Shown here: positions 51,500 to 63,765 of the stretch, piece by piece
Position numbering within the stretch: position 1 is the stretch's first letter
Layout of the letters: each line of letters starts with the position of its first letter
From: Ovis canadensis
Lineage: Eukaryota > Chordata > Mammalia > Artiodactyla > Bovidae
DNA: 64,000 nucleotides
NCBI RefSeq assembly: GCF_042477335.2
Contig: NC_091263.1
Coordinates: forward strand, 67,202,501 to 67,266,500
Direction of reading: 5' to 3'
Translations under genes and position numbers: made by a program
The notes under the pieces: generated by a model
Told to the model about the DNA's origin: nothing
What the model saw: the letters and a program-made list of their open reading frames with translations, nothing else
The model's database searches: none

Positions 51500-52975
51500 A
51501 ATATCCTGAATATATAAAGGATTCCTACAATTCAATAACAACAACAAAATGAACAAGCCAATTCAAACATGGGCAAGGGGCTTGAACAGACATTTCTTTA
51601 AATGAGATTGGATGCATTTAGGGTGGTATAGCTATAGACCTGAACAGACATTTCTTTGAAGAAGATATACAAATGGACGATAAGCATGTGAAAAGATGCT
51701 CAACATCACTGATTCAGTTCAGTTCAGTTCAGTCGCTCAGTCATGTCTGACTCTGTGACCCCATGAATTGCAGCATGCCAGGCCTCCCTGTCCATCACCA
51801 ACTCCCGGAGTTCACTCAAACCCATGTCCATCGAGTCGGTGATGCCATCCAGCCTTCTCATCCTCTGTCGTTCCCTTTTCCTCCTGCCCCCAATCCCTCA
51901 GCATCAGTCTTTTCCAATGAGTCAACTCTTCACATGAGGTGGCCAAAGTAGTGGAGTTTCAGCTTTAGCATCATTCCTTCCAATGAACACCCAGGGCTGA
52001 TCTCCTTTAGAATGGACTGGTTGGATCTCCTTGCAGTCCAAGGGACTCTCAAGAGTCTTCTCCAACACCGCAGTTCAAACGCATCAATTCTTCGGCGCTC
52101 AGTTTTCTTCACAGTCCAATACTCACATCCACACGTGACTACTGGAAAAACCATAGCCTCGACTAGACGGACCTTTGTTGGCAAAGTAATGTCTCTGCTT
52201 TTTAATATGCTATTAGGTTGGTCATAACTTTAGGATATGCAAATCATAGCTTTAGGATATGCAAATCAAAACCACGATGAGATACTGCCTCACACCCATT
52301 AGGATGCTTATTATCCAGAAAACAGAAAGTAACAAGTGTTGGCAAGAAGGGAGAGACATTGGAATCCTTGGGCACTCTGGGTGGGAATATAAAATGGTGC
52401 AGCTGCTGTGGAAAAAGTATGCAGTCTTCAAAAAATTAAAAACATAATTACCATATGACCCAGAAATTCCACTTCTGGGTATATAGCCAAAAGAATTGAA
52501 AGCAGGGACTTGAAGAGGTATTTGTAAACTCATATTCACAGCAGCACTATTCACAATAGCTGAAAGGTGGAAACAACCCAAGCGGCCATCAACAGATGAA
52601 TGCATAAACAAAGTGTGGTTGGTCAATACATACAGTGGAATATTATTCTCACTTAAAAATGAAGGAAATTCTGACACACGCCACAATGCGGATGAACTTT
52701 GCGGATATTATGCTAAGTAAAAGAAGCCAGACACAGAAGGACAACTACAGCACGATCCCACTCCAAGGAGGTTTCTAGAATTCATGGAGACAGAGGATAG
52801 AATGGTGCTTGCCAGGGGTTGCAGGGAGGGAGGGATGGGGAAGGGTGGTGGAAGATAAGAAAAACAAGACCCATGGCTGTTTCATATCAATGCATGGCAA
52901 AACCCACTACAATATTGTAAAGTAATTAGCCTCCAACTAAAATAAATAAATTTTTAAAAATAATAATAAAATTTA
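51500..52975 (+). repeat. L1 3' fragment, broken by a BovB
   Basis: Left part has TTCAATAACAACAACAAAATG and GATGCTCAACATCAC; right part from 52227 has GATATGCAAATCAAAACCAC, CATATGACCCAGAAATTCCA, TATTCACAATAGCTG and GAATATTATTCTCAC, ending in an A-rich tail near 52975. The order is that of L1 ORF2 end and 3' UTR; the reading frame is decayed. Left edge is approximate. Confidence 0.85.
51711..52226 (-). repeat. BovB (RTE-type LINE) 3' end
   Basis: Minus strand. An open stretch at 51930-52184 encodes a piece of the reverse transcriptase C-terminal region (AFELRCWRRLLRVPWTARRS recognisable), after which the ORF stops early. The end is the typical ACTGA repeat (TCAGT on plus, 51714-51735). A 5'-truncated, dead copy inserted in the older L1. 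Confidence 0.93.
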
Positions 52976-55900
52976 AAAAAAGAAAAGAAAAACAAGAGAG
53001 GCGAGATGGTGTTGTCTTAGGCTGGGCTTTCCTAGCAGCAGGGGTGAGACAAGGACTTGAATGCAAGTAGTGTTCCTGGGAGGTAGCCTCAGGGAGCAGG
53101 AGAAAGCATCTGGGCAGGGAAGGAATTCCCCTGGGCATATGAGAGCAGATCATCCTGGGGGTTCAGCCCTGGTGGGGACCTCCAGGAGATGGTGGTGTTG
53201 TCCCACTGAGGGGATGAGGGAACCAGACCACTTATTCACCAGCTCCCACCTTTGCTGCTTGGGGTGGTGCCCCAGAGGTAGGCTGGCACATCCATGTGAG
53301 GCACTATTTCAGCGTCTGCTCCAGGGACCCATGAGGGCATCAGAGGGAAGAGACATTCCAGTGGAGACAGGAGCAGAGAGTGCGGTGGGGCGGCGACAGG
53401 ATGCGAAGGAGGGTCCTTGGGCCATGGGAAGGGCTTTGGTGTGCGCTCTGGGGAGATGTTCTATCAGCTGCTGTGTGGAGAACAGACTGGCAGACAGGAG
53501 CTGAAGCAGAGACCCCAGGTAGGAGGGTCCAGGGGAGATAAGAGGCACGCTTGGTCCAGTGGATATGGAGCAAAGCGATCAGATTCCAGGTTATTTTTGA
53601 AAACACTCTCAGCCACACCTTGGGCAGATTTTGAGGCTTTCTTCTTCCTTTCCTTATCTAAACACAGTCCAGTCCAGCCCCGGATCTGGTGTGGGGTGGG
53701 GAGCATGGTCTGCCCTTCCATCGCGCACAGTGCGGCTGGCTGGTGGGGCAGGAAACAGAGGCTCTAGTAGGGGTGTCCATATGCGTGTGTGACTCTGCTG
53801 GACTCTGGCTAGCCTCCCTGGCCAATGGATGGTTGAGGACCTCCACAGACAACAGCAGGGTCTCCCTTTGGCCCCAGTCAGGGAAGAGAGCCCCCTGATT
53901 GGCTGATATCCTTCTGGGCAGGCCCCAGCTCCTGTCTGTCCTAGCCACCTTGCTCTCGGACATCAAGTCCAGGAACAGCTAAGATTCCCTTCAAAGGTCT
54001 CCAGGGGCCGCCTGGGTGAGTGGTCCAGCTTCTTCTTTCCAGGGATGCCCGCCCTGGGCTGAGTCCCATCAGCAGGGATCATACCTGCTGTCACCATCCC
54101 CAGGCAGGAAGCCATCCTGCCTCCAAGTTTCCAGGGGTGCGGGATCTCAGGGGATGTGTGCTCTGCTCTCCCAAGAAAGCCCACCTCTCCTCTGGTTTCT
54201 AGGATGGTCCTGCAGGGCCCCAAGTCTTCTCCCAAACACACCCTCCATCCTGTAGGCTCCCCTAATTCCTGGGAGTTACTACCCTACTTGGCTGGGCCTG
54301 GAGGTGGAAGGGAATACCCCACACATTCTACAGGACGCTTTGCAGCTCCCACCCTCCTGTCTTCCAGGGTGGACCGAGAGTGGACAGGCTGCAGGGGCTG
54401 GCAGAGGCCGAGTTGGGGATATGGTGTCTGCTGAGCCCTGCTTGGGACTGTTTGGTGCCCTCTTGTTGGGGCTCTACTCCACTAGGAATGTCTCCGTCCC
54501 ACTCATGCCCGTGGTGCCACTCTGGGGGCATTCTGCCTGTTGTATGTGGCTGTGCTGACCCCGTGTGGGTTTGGGTCACTGACTGTGGGTCTGAGTGTCA
54601 CAGTGGAGGAGGCCTGGAGGGTGGAACTCAGCTGTGGGGGTGAGGCTTCTCGATCAGCAGCCTCCCACCTGCCATGGCCGGGCGACATGCGTGTGCGTTT
54701 CTGTGTGTCCCTGTGTCCATGTGTGTGTGCGTCCACAAGTGTGCCTGCCTACTTGTGTCTGTGACTGTGTCTGTGAGTGTGGCGCATACCTGTGAATGCA
54801 GGTGCCCATGCGTCTGCACATATGCACGTGTGTGTTTACCTCTGTGTATGTGTGTGCGTCTGTTTGTGTGCATGTCTGAGTGTGTACGTGCTGGGGGGCT
54901 CTGCTGAGTCAGTGCTTGTGTTGGGCAGGCAGCACTCCCTGCCAGGCTGTGGCCTCCCCACAGTTGCATAAACACTGGTCCCAGCTCCCTCTTCAAGCAG
55001 GGTGGTCCAGCCGGTGTCCCTGAGGCCGGTGGGAAGGGATGGGTGGGTGGCAAAGGGCTTGCCTTTGGGTAGCCTGGTCTCCTCCATATCTCAGGTGCCA
55101 GGTCATGTGCCCCGTTTGGCTGGAATGTGGTCTAGGGTCTCCCTATGCCTTTCTTCCCCCATCTGGTCCGAGGCCTTATCTCTGAGGTCTCTCTGAGGTG
55201 ACAGGAGTATTCATCACTCCAGTCCTGGTCCAGGCAGGGTCAGTGGGGCAATCAGGGGGCTGGGGAGCCAGGGGCAGAATTCAGCCTCAGGACCCCAGAG
55301 GTAAGCGGCCCTCTCTGCTCTGAGGTCTCAGCTCAGCTCTCTGGGGCGCTTGGCAGCCTGCCATGACTTGCATATTCTTGCCAGACACCATCTGTAAGGA
55401 TGTGGGGGCCACCACCGGGATGTGGGGCAGATAGCACTGAATGCGGGGCCAAGAAGATCAGAAATTCAGGCTGGGGCGGAATGAAGTCAGGCAGGGTCTT
55501 GAGGAAATCAGGTATCGGAGGAGGCTCTTATCAGGTCACAAGGAGGAAGGAAGTTAAACTGTGGGCATGAGACATTGGACTCTGGGGATCAAAGCACTGC
55601 AGCAGAGAGGCTGACAGAAAGCTGATAGAGATCTTAAGAGAAATTGGGTCATGGGGGGTGGGTAGGGTAAAAGGATCTAAGTGAAGGCGTGCTCAGAGTC
55701 AGATGTGGGGTGTGGAGAGGAGGTGGTGGAGAAGGGCGGGCAGCAAACGGAAATTGGGCAGCCCTCACCCTGTGCAAGGGGGGGTTGGGGGTGCCAGGTT
55801 GGGAGTGCTCTGCTATTGTTTCTGAGGTTTTGGGTGGTGAGGAGGGCTTAGGGGAGGCGGCAAGGATGAGCCTGCTTCGGTACCGGGTCAGCCACACCCC

Positions 55901-58129
55901 AGGGAGCCCAGGCACCTCAGGGAACAGCAGGCAAACCCCAGACCTTGAACCCCAGTGACCCAGCACAGAAGAGCCTCCCTGGGGTTCTCTCAAGCCCCTT
56001 CCAGCCAGCCCCAGGCCCGCCCTTGCCCAAGTTTAGGGGTTATTTGTTGCCTCCCTCCCAAAGCCACACAATCCTGGTTTGCCCAAACCCTGACAGAGCA
56101 CAGCTGGAATGTGGAGTGTATGTGAGTGTGTACACGAGGCTCCCCAGGGTCGCCCGCCCAACAGGCCCCTCCACTCTCAGTGGCCAGGGCCCAGGTTCCC
56201 CATGATGGGGAAGGGCCCACTGCCCGCTGCTCCTCCCCAGCCGGGCTATGGACACCTGAGACGTCACCATTTTCTTCCAACCTCCAGTCTCTTCTTGGGT
56301 CTGTGGATCTGGATACCTGGCGTCTCCTGAGGCCTTGGCGAGCATGAGAGCCTTTCTGGAGGGTTGGGAATGGGGAAAGGCAGTGGAAGGCTCTGCAGCT
56401 CCTGAGGTGGGGTAGACAGTGCTTCCTGGGAAGTCTCACATCTTGGCCAACTTCTTAATTTTTATACTTTGGTCCAGCTGAACATGAGCACCCCTTTTCC
56501 CTACCAGCCCTCTGCCCCGGGTCTGGAGGCCTGTCTTCTCTCCTCTTAGTACGTCGTCCATCACTCCCCTCCTCATCTCTTTCCTTCTCTCCATAGTAGG
56601 CTTGCTTGGAAGCCACTTAAAGTTGCTCTAGAATGCCATCCTCAGCTCCCAGGCTAACTGGGAGGGGTACTGAGCACCCTGTCCCAAGGGGTGTGCAAGC
56701 AGAGGGGAACTGATTCCAATCAGAAAAGCTGCAGAAGGGATTCTTGCTCTGCTGGAGATTGGAAGCACTTGGGTGTTTCCAAGTCCCAGGGTGCAACACA
56801 CGACGTATGCAAGACTGCTTTCACTGGAGAAAAATAAGGCCCATGTTGCATGTTATCCATGAAACTCAATTTATGCATCTTCAGGGCCTGGGTGTTTTTT
56901 GTCAAAGATTACATTCTGCCTTTTTTTTTTTTTTTTGCCTTAAGAATATTATTTCGTTTATAAACAATGGGGATGGTAGCTGGTGGCAGTTGTTTTCCGT
57001 GTCTTAACTTGGCAGAATAAGACCTTACAAGTCCATTTCTGAGTTTTGAGGAAATCTCAGTTTGTTGCAGTGAAAAAAATCTCCCCAGATACCCAGAGAG
57101 AGGCCCTTGAATGGGACAGGTCCTTTTCAGGTTCAAGGCTCGTTTGAATCGGGTGCTGACTGTGCTGAACTGTGACTAATGGAGACCTGGCCAGTTGGGA
57201 TGGAGTGGGGAGTGGAGGCTTGGCAGGGGCACTGCATGAGCCCTTGGGACAAGCAGGCACTGGTGAGGTTGGGGCTGGGGAGGGTGGAGCACACAAGTAA
57301 AGATGCCTCAGCTCCCTGCATTGGAATATCTGGGATCCTGAGATTTCAGGTATTCCCAAACTGCTGGATGCCCGTAACTATGCGTGCTTCTGGTGGGAAG
57401 TCAGTGTGGTAGTGACCTCGCCTCCCTTGCTGCAGCTCAGGGCTGGGATGGTGGCAGCTGGGGCAGAAAGGCAAACACTGAAGGCCTTCTAGCTGACGCA
57501 GAGCAGCAGTGCTCAGGGCTGAGGGGTGAGAAGGGAAGTTGGGCACATCCGGGAGCCTCAGGGGGTTCCTCTGCAAGGCCTGGGCCGGGAGCCCTCGAGA
57601 GGGTACACACCCAGCCCCCACGGCTCTAGGTGGAGACAGCTTGGGCTGCTAGTAGCCAGCTTCTCCCTCTCTCAGGAGCTCAGGTTCTGTGCATTCCCTT
57701 GCCAAAAGGGTGCCTTGGTCTGGAGGGTAGAGCTAGAGGTGAGGGACACCGCCAGGCTTGCTGTGGCTCCAGGGTCACATGGCAGAGTGACTCCGACCGT
57801 CCTGGGCACCTGAGGATCCAGCCGTCAAGTCCTGGACTCAGGGTGGACAGGCCTCGCTCTACGGTCAGCAGGGGCAAAATGGTGAGAGCAGCAAGAGGGA
57901 CCTTGAAATTCAGTCCCCAGCACCCCTGTGTTGCCTGCCCTGCCTGGGCTCCTGCCTGGGTCTCCCGTGTGGTCAGAGTCCCCTCCTAGGAGGAGGCCCT
58001 GACCCCTGCAGCTGCCTTCCTCCCCTGACTCTCGCAGGGCCCATTTAACCCATCACTGCACAGTGATAACGCATCCACTGTGCTCCCTGCGCTTCACTAG
58101 TTCACCCTGTAGTGAGCTAAGACAGTTTC

Positions 58130-58412
58130 CTGCTGCTGCTGCTGCTGCTGCTAAGTCGCTTCAGTCATGTCCGACTCTGTGCGACCCCATAGACGGCAGC
58201 CCACCAGGCTCCCCCGTCCCTGGGATTCTCCAGGCAAGAACAGTGGAGTGGGTTGCCATTTCCTTCTCCAACACATGAAAGTGAAAAGTGAAAGTGAAGT
58301 CACTCAGTCGTGTCTGACTGCTAGTGACCCCATGGACTGCAGCCTACCAGGCTCCTCCATCCATGGGATTTGCTAGGCAAGAGTACTGGAGTGGGGTGCC
58401 ATTGCCTTCTCT
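58130..58412 (-). repeat. Bov-A2 dimeric SINE
   Basis: Minus orientation: (CTG)n, then two Bov-A monomers joined by GAAAGTGAAAAGTGAAAGTG. Flanks AGACAGTTTC and AGACAATTCC look like a slightly decayed target duplication. Confidence 0.93.
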
Positions 58413-60289
58413 GAGACAATTCCCTGGCTGGGTCCAACTCAGGCTCTGGCCCAGCTGCTGTGGCCTACTATTTCAGACCTGAGTGAGCAGGGAGGGACCC
58501 TGATTCCATTTATCAGTGCGTGCCTGCCAGCCCAACTCCGACCTTACAGTTGGGCAGGAAGGGGCCTCAGACATCAGAGCCAACATCTGTTCCAGGACAA
58601 GTCTGATGAGCTGCTGCTTGCTTGAATACCCCCAGCAACAGGGAGCTCACTCTCAGCTGAGACTGCTCAGCCAGGCAGGCAGCTCTCTGACGTAGGGTGA
58701 AAACCTATCCAGGCCTCTCTAGTTCTCAGAAACTGGATCCTTAGTCGTGTCCCCAACCCACCTGACCCTACTGTGATCCACTAGGCTGACCCCAGTCTTG
58801 CTATTCTCTAGGCTGACCCCTTGCTCCAGGATGGGCCTTGCCCTCTGTAAAGCTGCTGAGCCAGAGGGGGCTCAGTTGTCTTGGGCCCGGAGAACTGTCC
58901 GAGCACCTGCTCCAGGTGCCATAAGGCAAGGGCTGTTTCTGCACCACAAAGGGCTCTGAGGTCACCTCTGCGGAAGGAGGCCTGGAGGGGTGAATCCAGG
59001 CAAGGAAGGCAGTGTTGTGGGAGAGGGGGTCCCCTGCAGGTTGCTCTGGGGCTTCTTCTTTGGGCCTCAGTTTCCCTCCTATGTGGGGCTGGAGGTGTGG
59101 GAAACTCTTCTGTTCTGAGCCCTGAAGAGTCTACTTCTGGAGTCTGAGCTTCCGGCTGGGGGGGTTTGGGGGCAGACAGGAGCAGGGGTGGGAGGGTGTG
59201 GATGGGGGTAGGGGCGGCAACAGTTGCTTTGAAATGTGAAGAATAATAAAGCAAGGAATGTCTGAGCTCAGGGTAAAAAATAAACCCCACCCACTGGGCC
59301 TCCCACCCTGCACATAATGAATTAAGTACAGGGAGGCGTGTTTCATGTGGGGGTGCTGGTTGGGGAAGGCTAGAAGGCGCCTAATGAGAAACAGGGTCCT
59401 GAATGGGCCACTGGGAGCTGGGGGTTCAAGGTCACCTAACCCGACCCCTGGGGGTACTCTCACTCCCCAAAAGCTTCCTCTCAACCTCCCTTTTTCTGCA
59501 TGGGTGAGGGGCTGGGGGTCCTGCCCCATCTCCACGCTGACCCTTGCTATGGGCCTGCACCCCAGTGCTGGCCCTGAATGATCAGTGGGGGAGCTGTTAT
59601 TGCTGACTTGGATGGATTTTCTCATCCTCGCCCCTCTGTAAGCATTTTCTGAGTCCTTGCCGCGTACGTGTCTCCTGCCTGCAGGATGGTGGGGTCAACA
59701 CTGCCTCCCTGCTGGACCAATCAAATCCACGGAGCCCACCAGCATCCGACCAGCAAGCCCCCAAGCCCCAGGCCACTTCCTGTCTCCAGTCTCCATAGCC
59801 TTTCCCCTTGCTCTGCTGATTCCTGTTTCCTGTGGCCTCATCCCCCTCCGCTCCTATATTCCTGGCCCCAGCTCAGTACCACCCCTGGCGCCTTCACCAG
59901 GGCTTGGACCTCAGTGTCCCTAGGACCAGCTCTGCCTTTCCAGCCCACCAGTCTGGGGCATTTGACTTTTTTATGGGTCACCTCCCCCTACCTCCTCTCC
60001 CTCCCTCCCCAGTAAACTTAATGTTCCCCCAACAAGGTCTACACTCTCCATCTTCATTCACACTGTTCCTTCTGTCTGATGGACCCCTACTCACCTACTC
60101 CCCAAGACTGCTTTCTTAAAAAAACACCCCTTTCCAGAGGGGCCCAGGGAACAGTGGGTAAGTGAGTAAACTGTCAGCAAAAGGGTAAACGCCCAGAAAG
60201 GAAGCTGTAGAGGGTGAAGTCAGGTAGGCGTTTCTAAGGCTCCCCAAGGATCCTGGCCTCTCAGCCTCTGCCAGCTTGGAGCAAAGACC

Positions 60290-60485
60290 CCATTTTATTT
60301 TTAAGAAGTCTGATCAGAGCCTTGGAACTTACAGTCTTCTCCCCCAGCATCCCTTTTCTCCCCCACCCACTGTAATTAAAACCATTGTTTTTCAAGCACA
60401 TGTTAATTAAAAAGCAAACATGTTTTGCTAAGTAATTTGGAAGCTCTGGTTGTGCAAACCAGAGTCATTCCAGTTAAAACAAAAA
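60290..60485. promoter_or_regulatory. AT-rich cluster of homeodomain, FOX and SOX-type motifs
   Basis: Within 110 bases: TGTAATTAAAACCATTGTTT (60371), TGTTAATTAAAAAGCAAACA (60401) and the near-palindrome AGCAAACATGTTTTGCT (60413), then AAGTAATTTGG. It is not a repeat I recognise and it stands out from GC-rich surroundings. Candidate conserved enhancer; function unknown. Confidence 0.4.
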
Positions 60486-61463
60486 AAAATCTCTCACCCA
60501 GCTGGCCCCAGTGTCTTGGGAGCTGAGGACCCTTGGGGACACAGTAGCTGCACAGCCCTTTACAGTTTACATTCCCTTGGAGGCCTAGCCAGGGCAGGAT
60601 GGCCTCAGTGTTTCACAGGTGGCAACACAGTGCGGTCACAGAGGCCCAGAGCTCCTAGCAAGCCCAGCATCCCCAGCCCCCTGCAGATGTGTGCTTTGGG
60701 CCCAGGGAGCAATAGTGAGGAGGCTGATGGAGACCTGTGCCTTGTCCTGCAGGCAGGGTCTTTGTTTCTGAGCCTCTGCCCAGCTGTGGGGCGAGGAGAG
60801 GAGGATGCCAGCACAATAGAGCTTCGAGCCCAGCCAGGAAGGCTGGCGGGCGCTGGGCTACGTCCCTCAAGTTTCCAGCACAGCTGGTGCGATGACCACC
60901 CAAAACTGGGACAGTAGGTCCCTGAGGTGAGGGCTCAAGGGAAGGAGCAGCCTGATGGGTTAGGGAGCCCTGGACCCTCAGAGCTACCTGCTCCAGCCCC
61001 AGCTTCCCCCTCCGTCTGCTGCTGCCCACAAGTGCCCCCATCCTGTAGGGAGCTGGAGCCCCCAGGATGCAGGGTTCAGTGACCTCCAGCCCCTCCCGCT
61101 CCCTTTCCCTGGCAGAGATGGGGGCATCTCACCAAGAGGCCCCTCCAAAGCTTGTCACCACTTTGCAACCTGCCTGTTGGCCCTCCCAGTTCGGTGGAGC
61201 CCTGACAACTGAAAGTTTTCTCTTGTGTAGTGTGAGCTCCACGTGCGAGTCTGGACCTACGTGTGTGTCACTGTTCACCAGGGTTCTGTGTGAGTCTCTC
61301 GGTGCTTCCTGAAGGAAATGAATGTCAAGGTCCTGCGCGGATCCGGGTGGGCAGGGGATGGGGCAGGGACCAGGAAGAATGTCTTATGGGGGGAAGGAAC
61401 CCCGCCCCCTGGCCACCTCCGGCACTGACCCCGGCATTGTGGGACACGATGGGCCGGCTTGTC

Positions 61464-61515
61464 GCTGGTACGCGCGCGCGCGCACACACACACGCGCACA
61501 CACACACACGGACAC
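61464..61515. repeat. Mixed CG/CA microsatellite
   Basis: CGCGCGCGCG followed by CACACACACACGCGCACACA, beside the orphan CpG island. Confidence 0.9.
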
Positions 61516-61661
61516 AGGCTGAGGGGCGGGGCACCTGGAGTCATAGCCATGCGTCACCCAGCCGGCCCTCTCCTCTCTCCCCTGCACTCAGGCTTCTTTT
61601 CTGTAAAATGAGGAGTATGTGCTGTGATGTGTGCAACTTAGCACAGGCGATCTCTCCTGCG

Positions 61662-61663
<2 letters not shown>

Positions 61664-61706
<43 letters not shown>
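61664..61706. repeat. (AC)21 microsatellite
   Basis: A pure AC run of about 43 bases at the left edge of the CpG island. Confidence 0.95.
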
Positions 61707-61709
<3 letters not shown>

Positions 61710-62170
61710 CGCCGCCCCGGCTCACACCCACATCCCGGAGGAGCTCGGCTCCCGCCGCGCTCCCCCGGGGGGCCAGCGGCGCGGAGCTTCTGTATTCTGC
61801 TCCCTCCGCCGCGCCTGGAAACCGCAGCGGGGCCGGCCGGGATGAGCTCACGCCGCCGCCGGCCGCCCAGGTCTAACGCGCTCCAGATGCCCGGCGGCCG
61901 GCGCCCGGAGCGTGCAGCACGGCCCTCTGGCGCCCCCTGCAGGGCCCGGCGGCTCGCAGCCGAGCGGGCGCCCGCGGGGCGGGGGGCGGGGCTGCGCCCG
62001 GAAGGGGCGGGGCTTAGCCCACCCGCCGGAGTCTCAGGCGCCGCCGGCTCCCGGAGTTTGGAGCCGAGGTCCAGCTGCTGGGAAGCCTGTCACGTCTGCC
62101 TCGCGCGCGGTGTCGGGTCCCGGCCCCTGACCTAGCGGCCATGTGCTGGGCGGCAGTCCTCTTACCGGCT
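61707..62170. promoter_or_regulatory. Orphan CpG island
   Basis: Very CpG-dense, with GC boxes (GGGGCGGGGGGCGGGGCT, AAGGGGCGGGGCTTAG) and several NotI/EagI-like GGCCGG blocks. No coding exon starts here that I recognise. Open frames crossing it (for example 61263-62135 plus, 290 codons) pass through the AC repeat and are chance. It may promote an unannotated non-coding transcript. Confidence 0.6.
61928..61946 (-). promoter_or_regulatory. CTCF-like motif in the orphan CpG island
   Basis: The plus strand reads TGGCGCCCCCTGCAGGGCC; the minus strand has the core TGCAGGGGGCGCC, a close CTCF match in reverse orientation. Confidence 0.45.
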
Positions 62171-63450
62171 GCCTTCGCTAAGACGTGGGAAGCCAACCCC
62201 CACCTCACCCCCCGTTCCTCAGGCCCGCCTGGACCCTCCGCCAGGTACCGCGGCTCTTGCCCCCGCGCGGCCCTGCCCACTCTTGTTCCTCTTGGAACAA
62301 ACAGCCTAGTTTCTACTGGGAAAGCAGCAGGGGCCTGACCACCGCCTGTTTTTAATAAGGAGCTGGTATTTCCCCGAAATCGCGGCCCCGTGGCTGACCT
62401 CACGGGGATGACGGCTGGCGGTGGGCCAGCGGGCGGGGGAGCCGCCTCAGGGTGAGCCCCTGACGCCTGGCCTTGCAGAGAGGAGGCGTTCTGGTTTCCA
62501 GCCCCAGCCCAGCGGCTGGCTCATCCAAAAATCTGTCCCTCCGTCTGTCTGCCGTGTCGTGCACCCCAGGCCAGTGCTGCCAGCGCCCCTTCTCCTCAGC
62601 CCTGCCCAGGGTCCCGCTTCCCTCCTGCCTCCTGTGTGGTCCTGGCAAACCGCTTAACCTCCAACCTCTCCTTTCCTCCCCTGTAGGATGGGGCTGTTGT
62701 GGGATTAGAGAGGGGACCAGCAAGGGGGAGCAAATGGACTCCAGGAACAAGTAATTTCCAGGGGGCTGGAGGCGGGGACTCTCAAGAGCTAAGGGGCCAA
62801 GGGTCCAGTCTAGGTCTTCCTGGAGCGGAGTTTGGGAGGTAAAGGAAGGGCCTGCGGGGAGATAAATAGGGCAGCACAGATGTCCTGGTGGAATGAGAGT
62901 GTTCAGTGAAGGGCCAGCATAGAGGGCTGAGGACACCCCTTGAGGGAAGGGTGTCAGGAAAGGCTTTGCAGAGGAGAAAGCAAAGAGTGAGGTGCAGTTA
63001 GTCAGGCTGAGAGATGGGGGGCCAGAATACTTAGGCAATGAAGAGGTGGGGTGGGGGCCAGAATGGAGAGTGGAATCAGACAGTTGGGTCCCAGGCATCC
63101 CTGGGAGTGAGTAGGGACTCTGTTAGAGGCCCTGGAGGGGGCGAGGGCCCCTGGGAACTGGTCCTGAAGCCCTGTCTGTAGCTGAGAGACAAAGAGAGCC
63201 AGAGGAGGACACAGATTTCAGTGGAGCAACAGGAACCCTCTGGGGGACAGGGAGAGGGGTTGTAGCAGGTGGATAGGTGAGCGATGGACGCATCTGGTGG
63301 CTGGAAGATTTGTTTGCTTTGGGGCTTATACTTTCTGGATGCTTGGGCCCCCACTGAAAGGAACAACAGTAACCCTAATACCGAGCAAAGCATGTGCCAG
63401 GCAGTGCTTACAGGTGGCTGATCTCAACTCTGCTCAATTCTCTTCCCCAG

Positions 63451-63765
63451 AGTTTTATTCATTCATTCATTCATTCATTCATTTAACAGATGCTTATTGA
63501 GTGCCTGCTCTGTGCCAGCCCTGTTTGGGTGCTGGGACCCCAGCAGTGACAAGACAGATAAAACCCCGTCCCCAGAAAGTTTACGTATGGAAGGGGAAGA
63601 CAGCCCACATATACTGAGTAAAACGTATAGTATTTCAAATTGTGAGAAGTGCCACAGAGAAAATTAGAGGATAAGGGTGATCAAGAGGGCAGAGTAGAGG
63701 GGCACACTTTTTCAGAGGGTGTCCTGGGAAAGCCTCAGTGAGGAGGAGACATTTGAGTACACCCC
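63451..63765 (+). repeat. (ATTC)n followed by L2 3' fragment
   Basis: ATTCATTCATTCATTCATTC leads into AACAGATGCTTATTGAGTGC, GTGCCAGCCCTGTTTGGGTG, and later CCTCAGTGAGGAGGAGACAT, in L2 order. Confidence 0.75.

Noticed and set aside
51930-52184. 84-codon minus-strand frame resembling a reverse transcriptase
   Set aside because: It is part of a truncated BovB LINE, listed as a repeat, not a host gene.
61263-62135. 290-codon open frame on plus strand
   Set aside because: It passes straight through an AC microsatellite (Thr-His run) and a CpG island; no domain or splice support.
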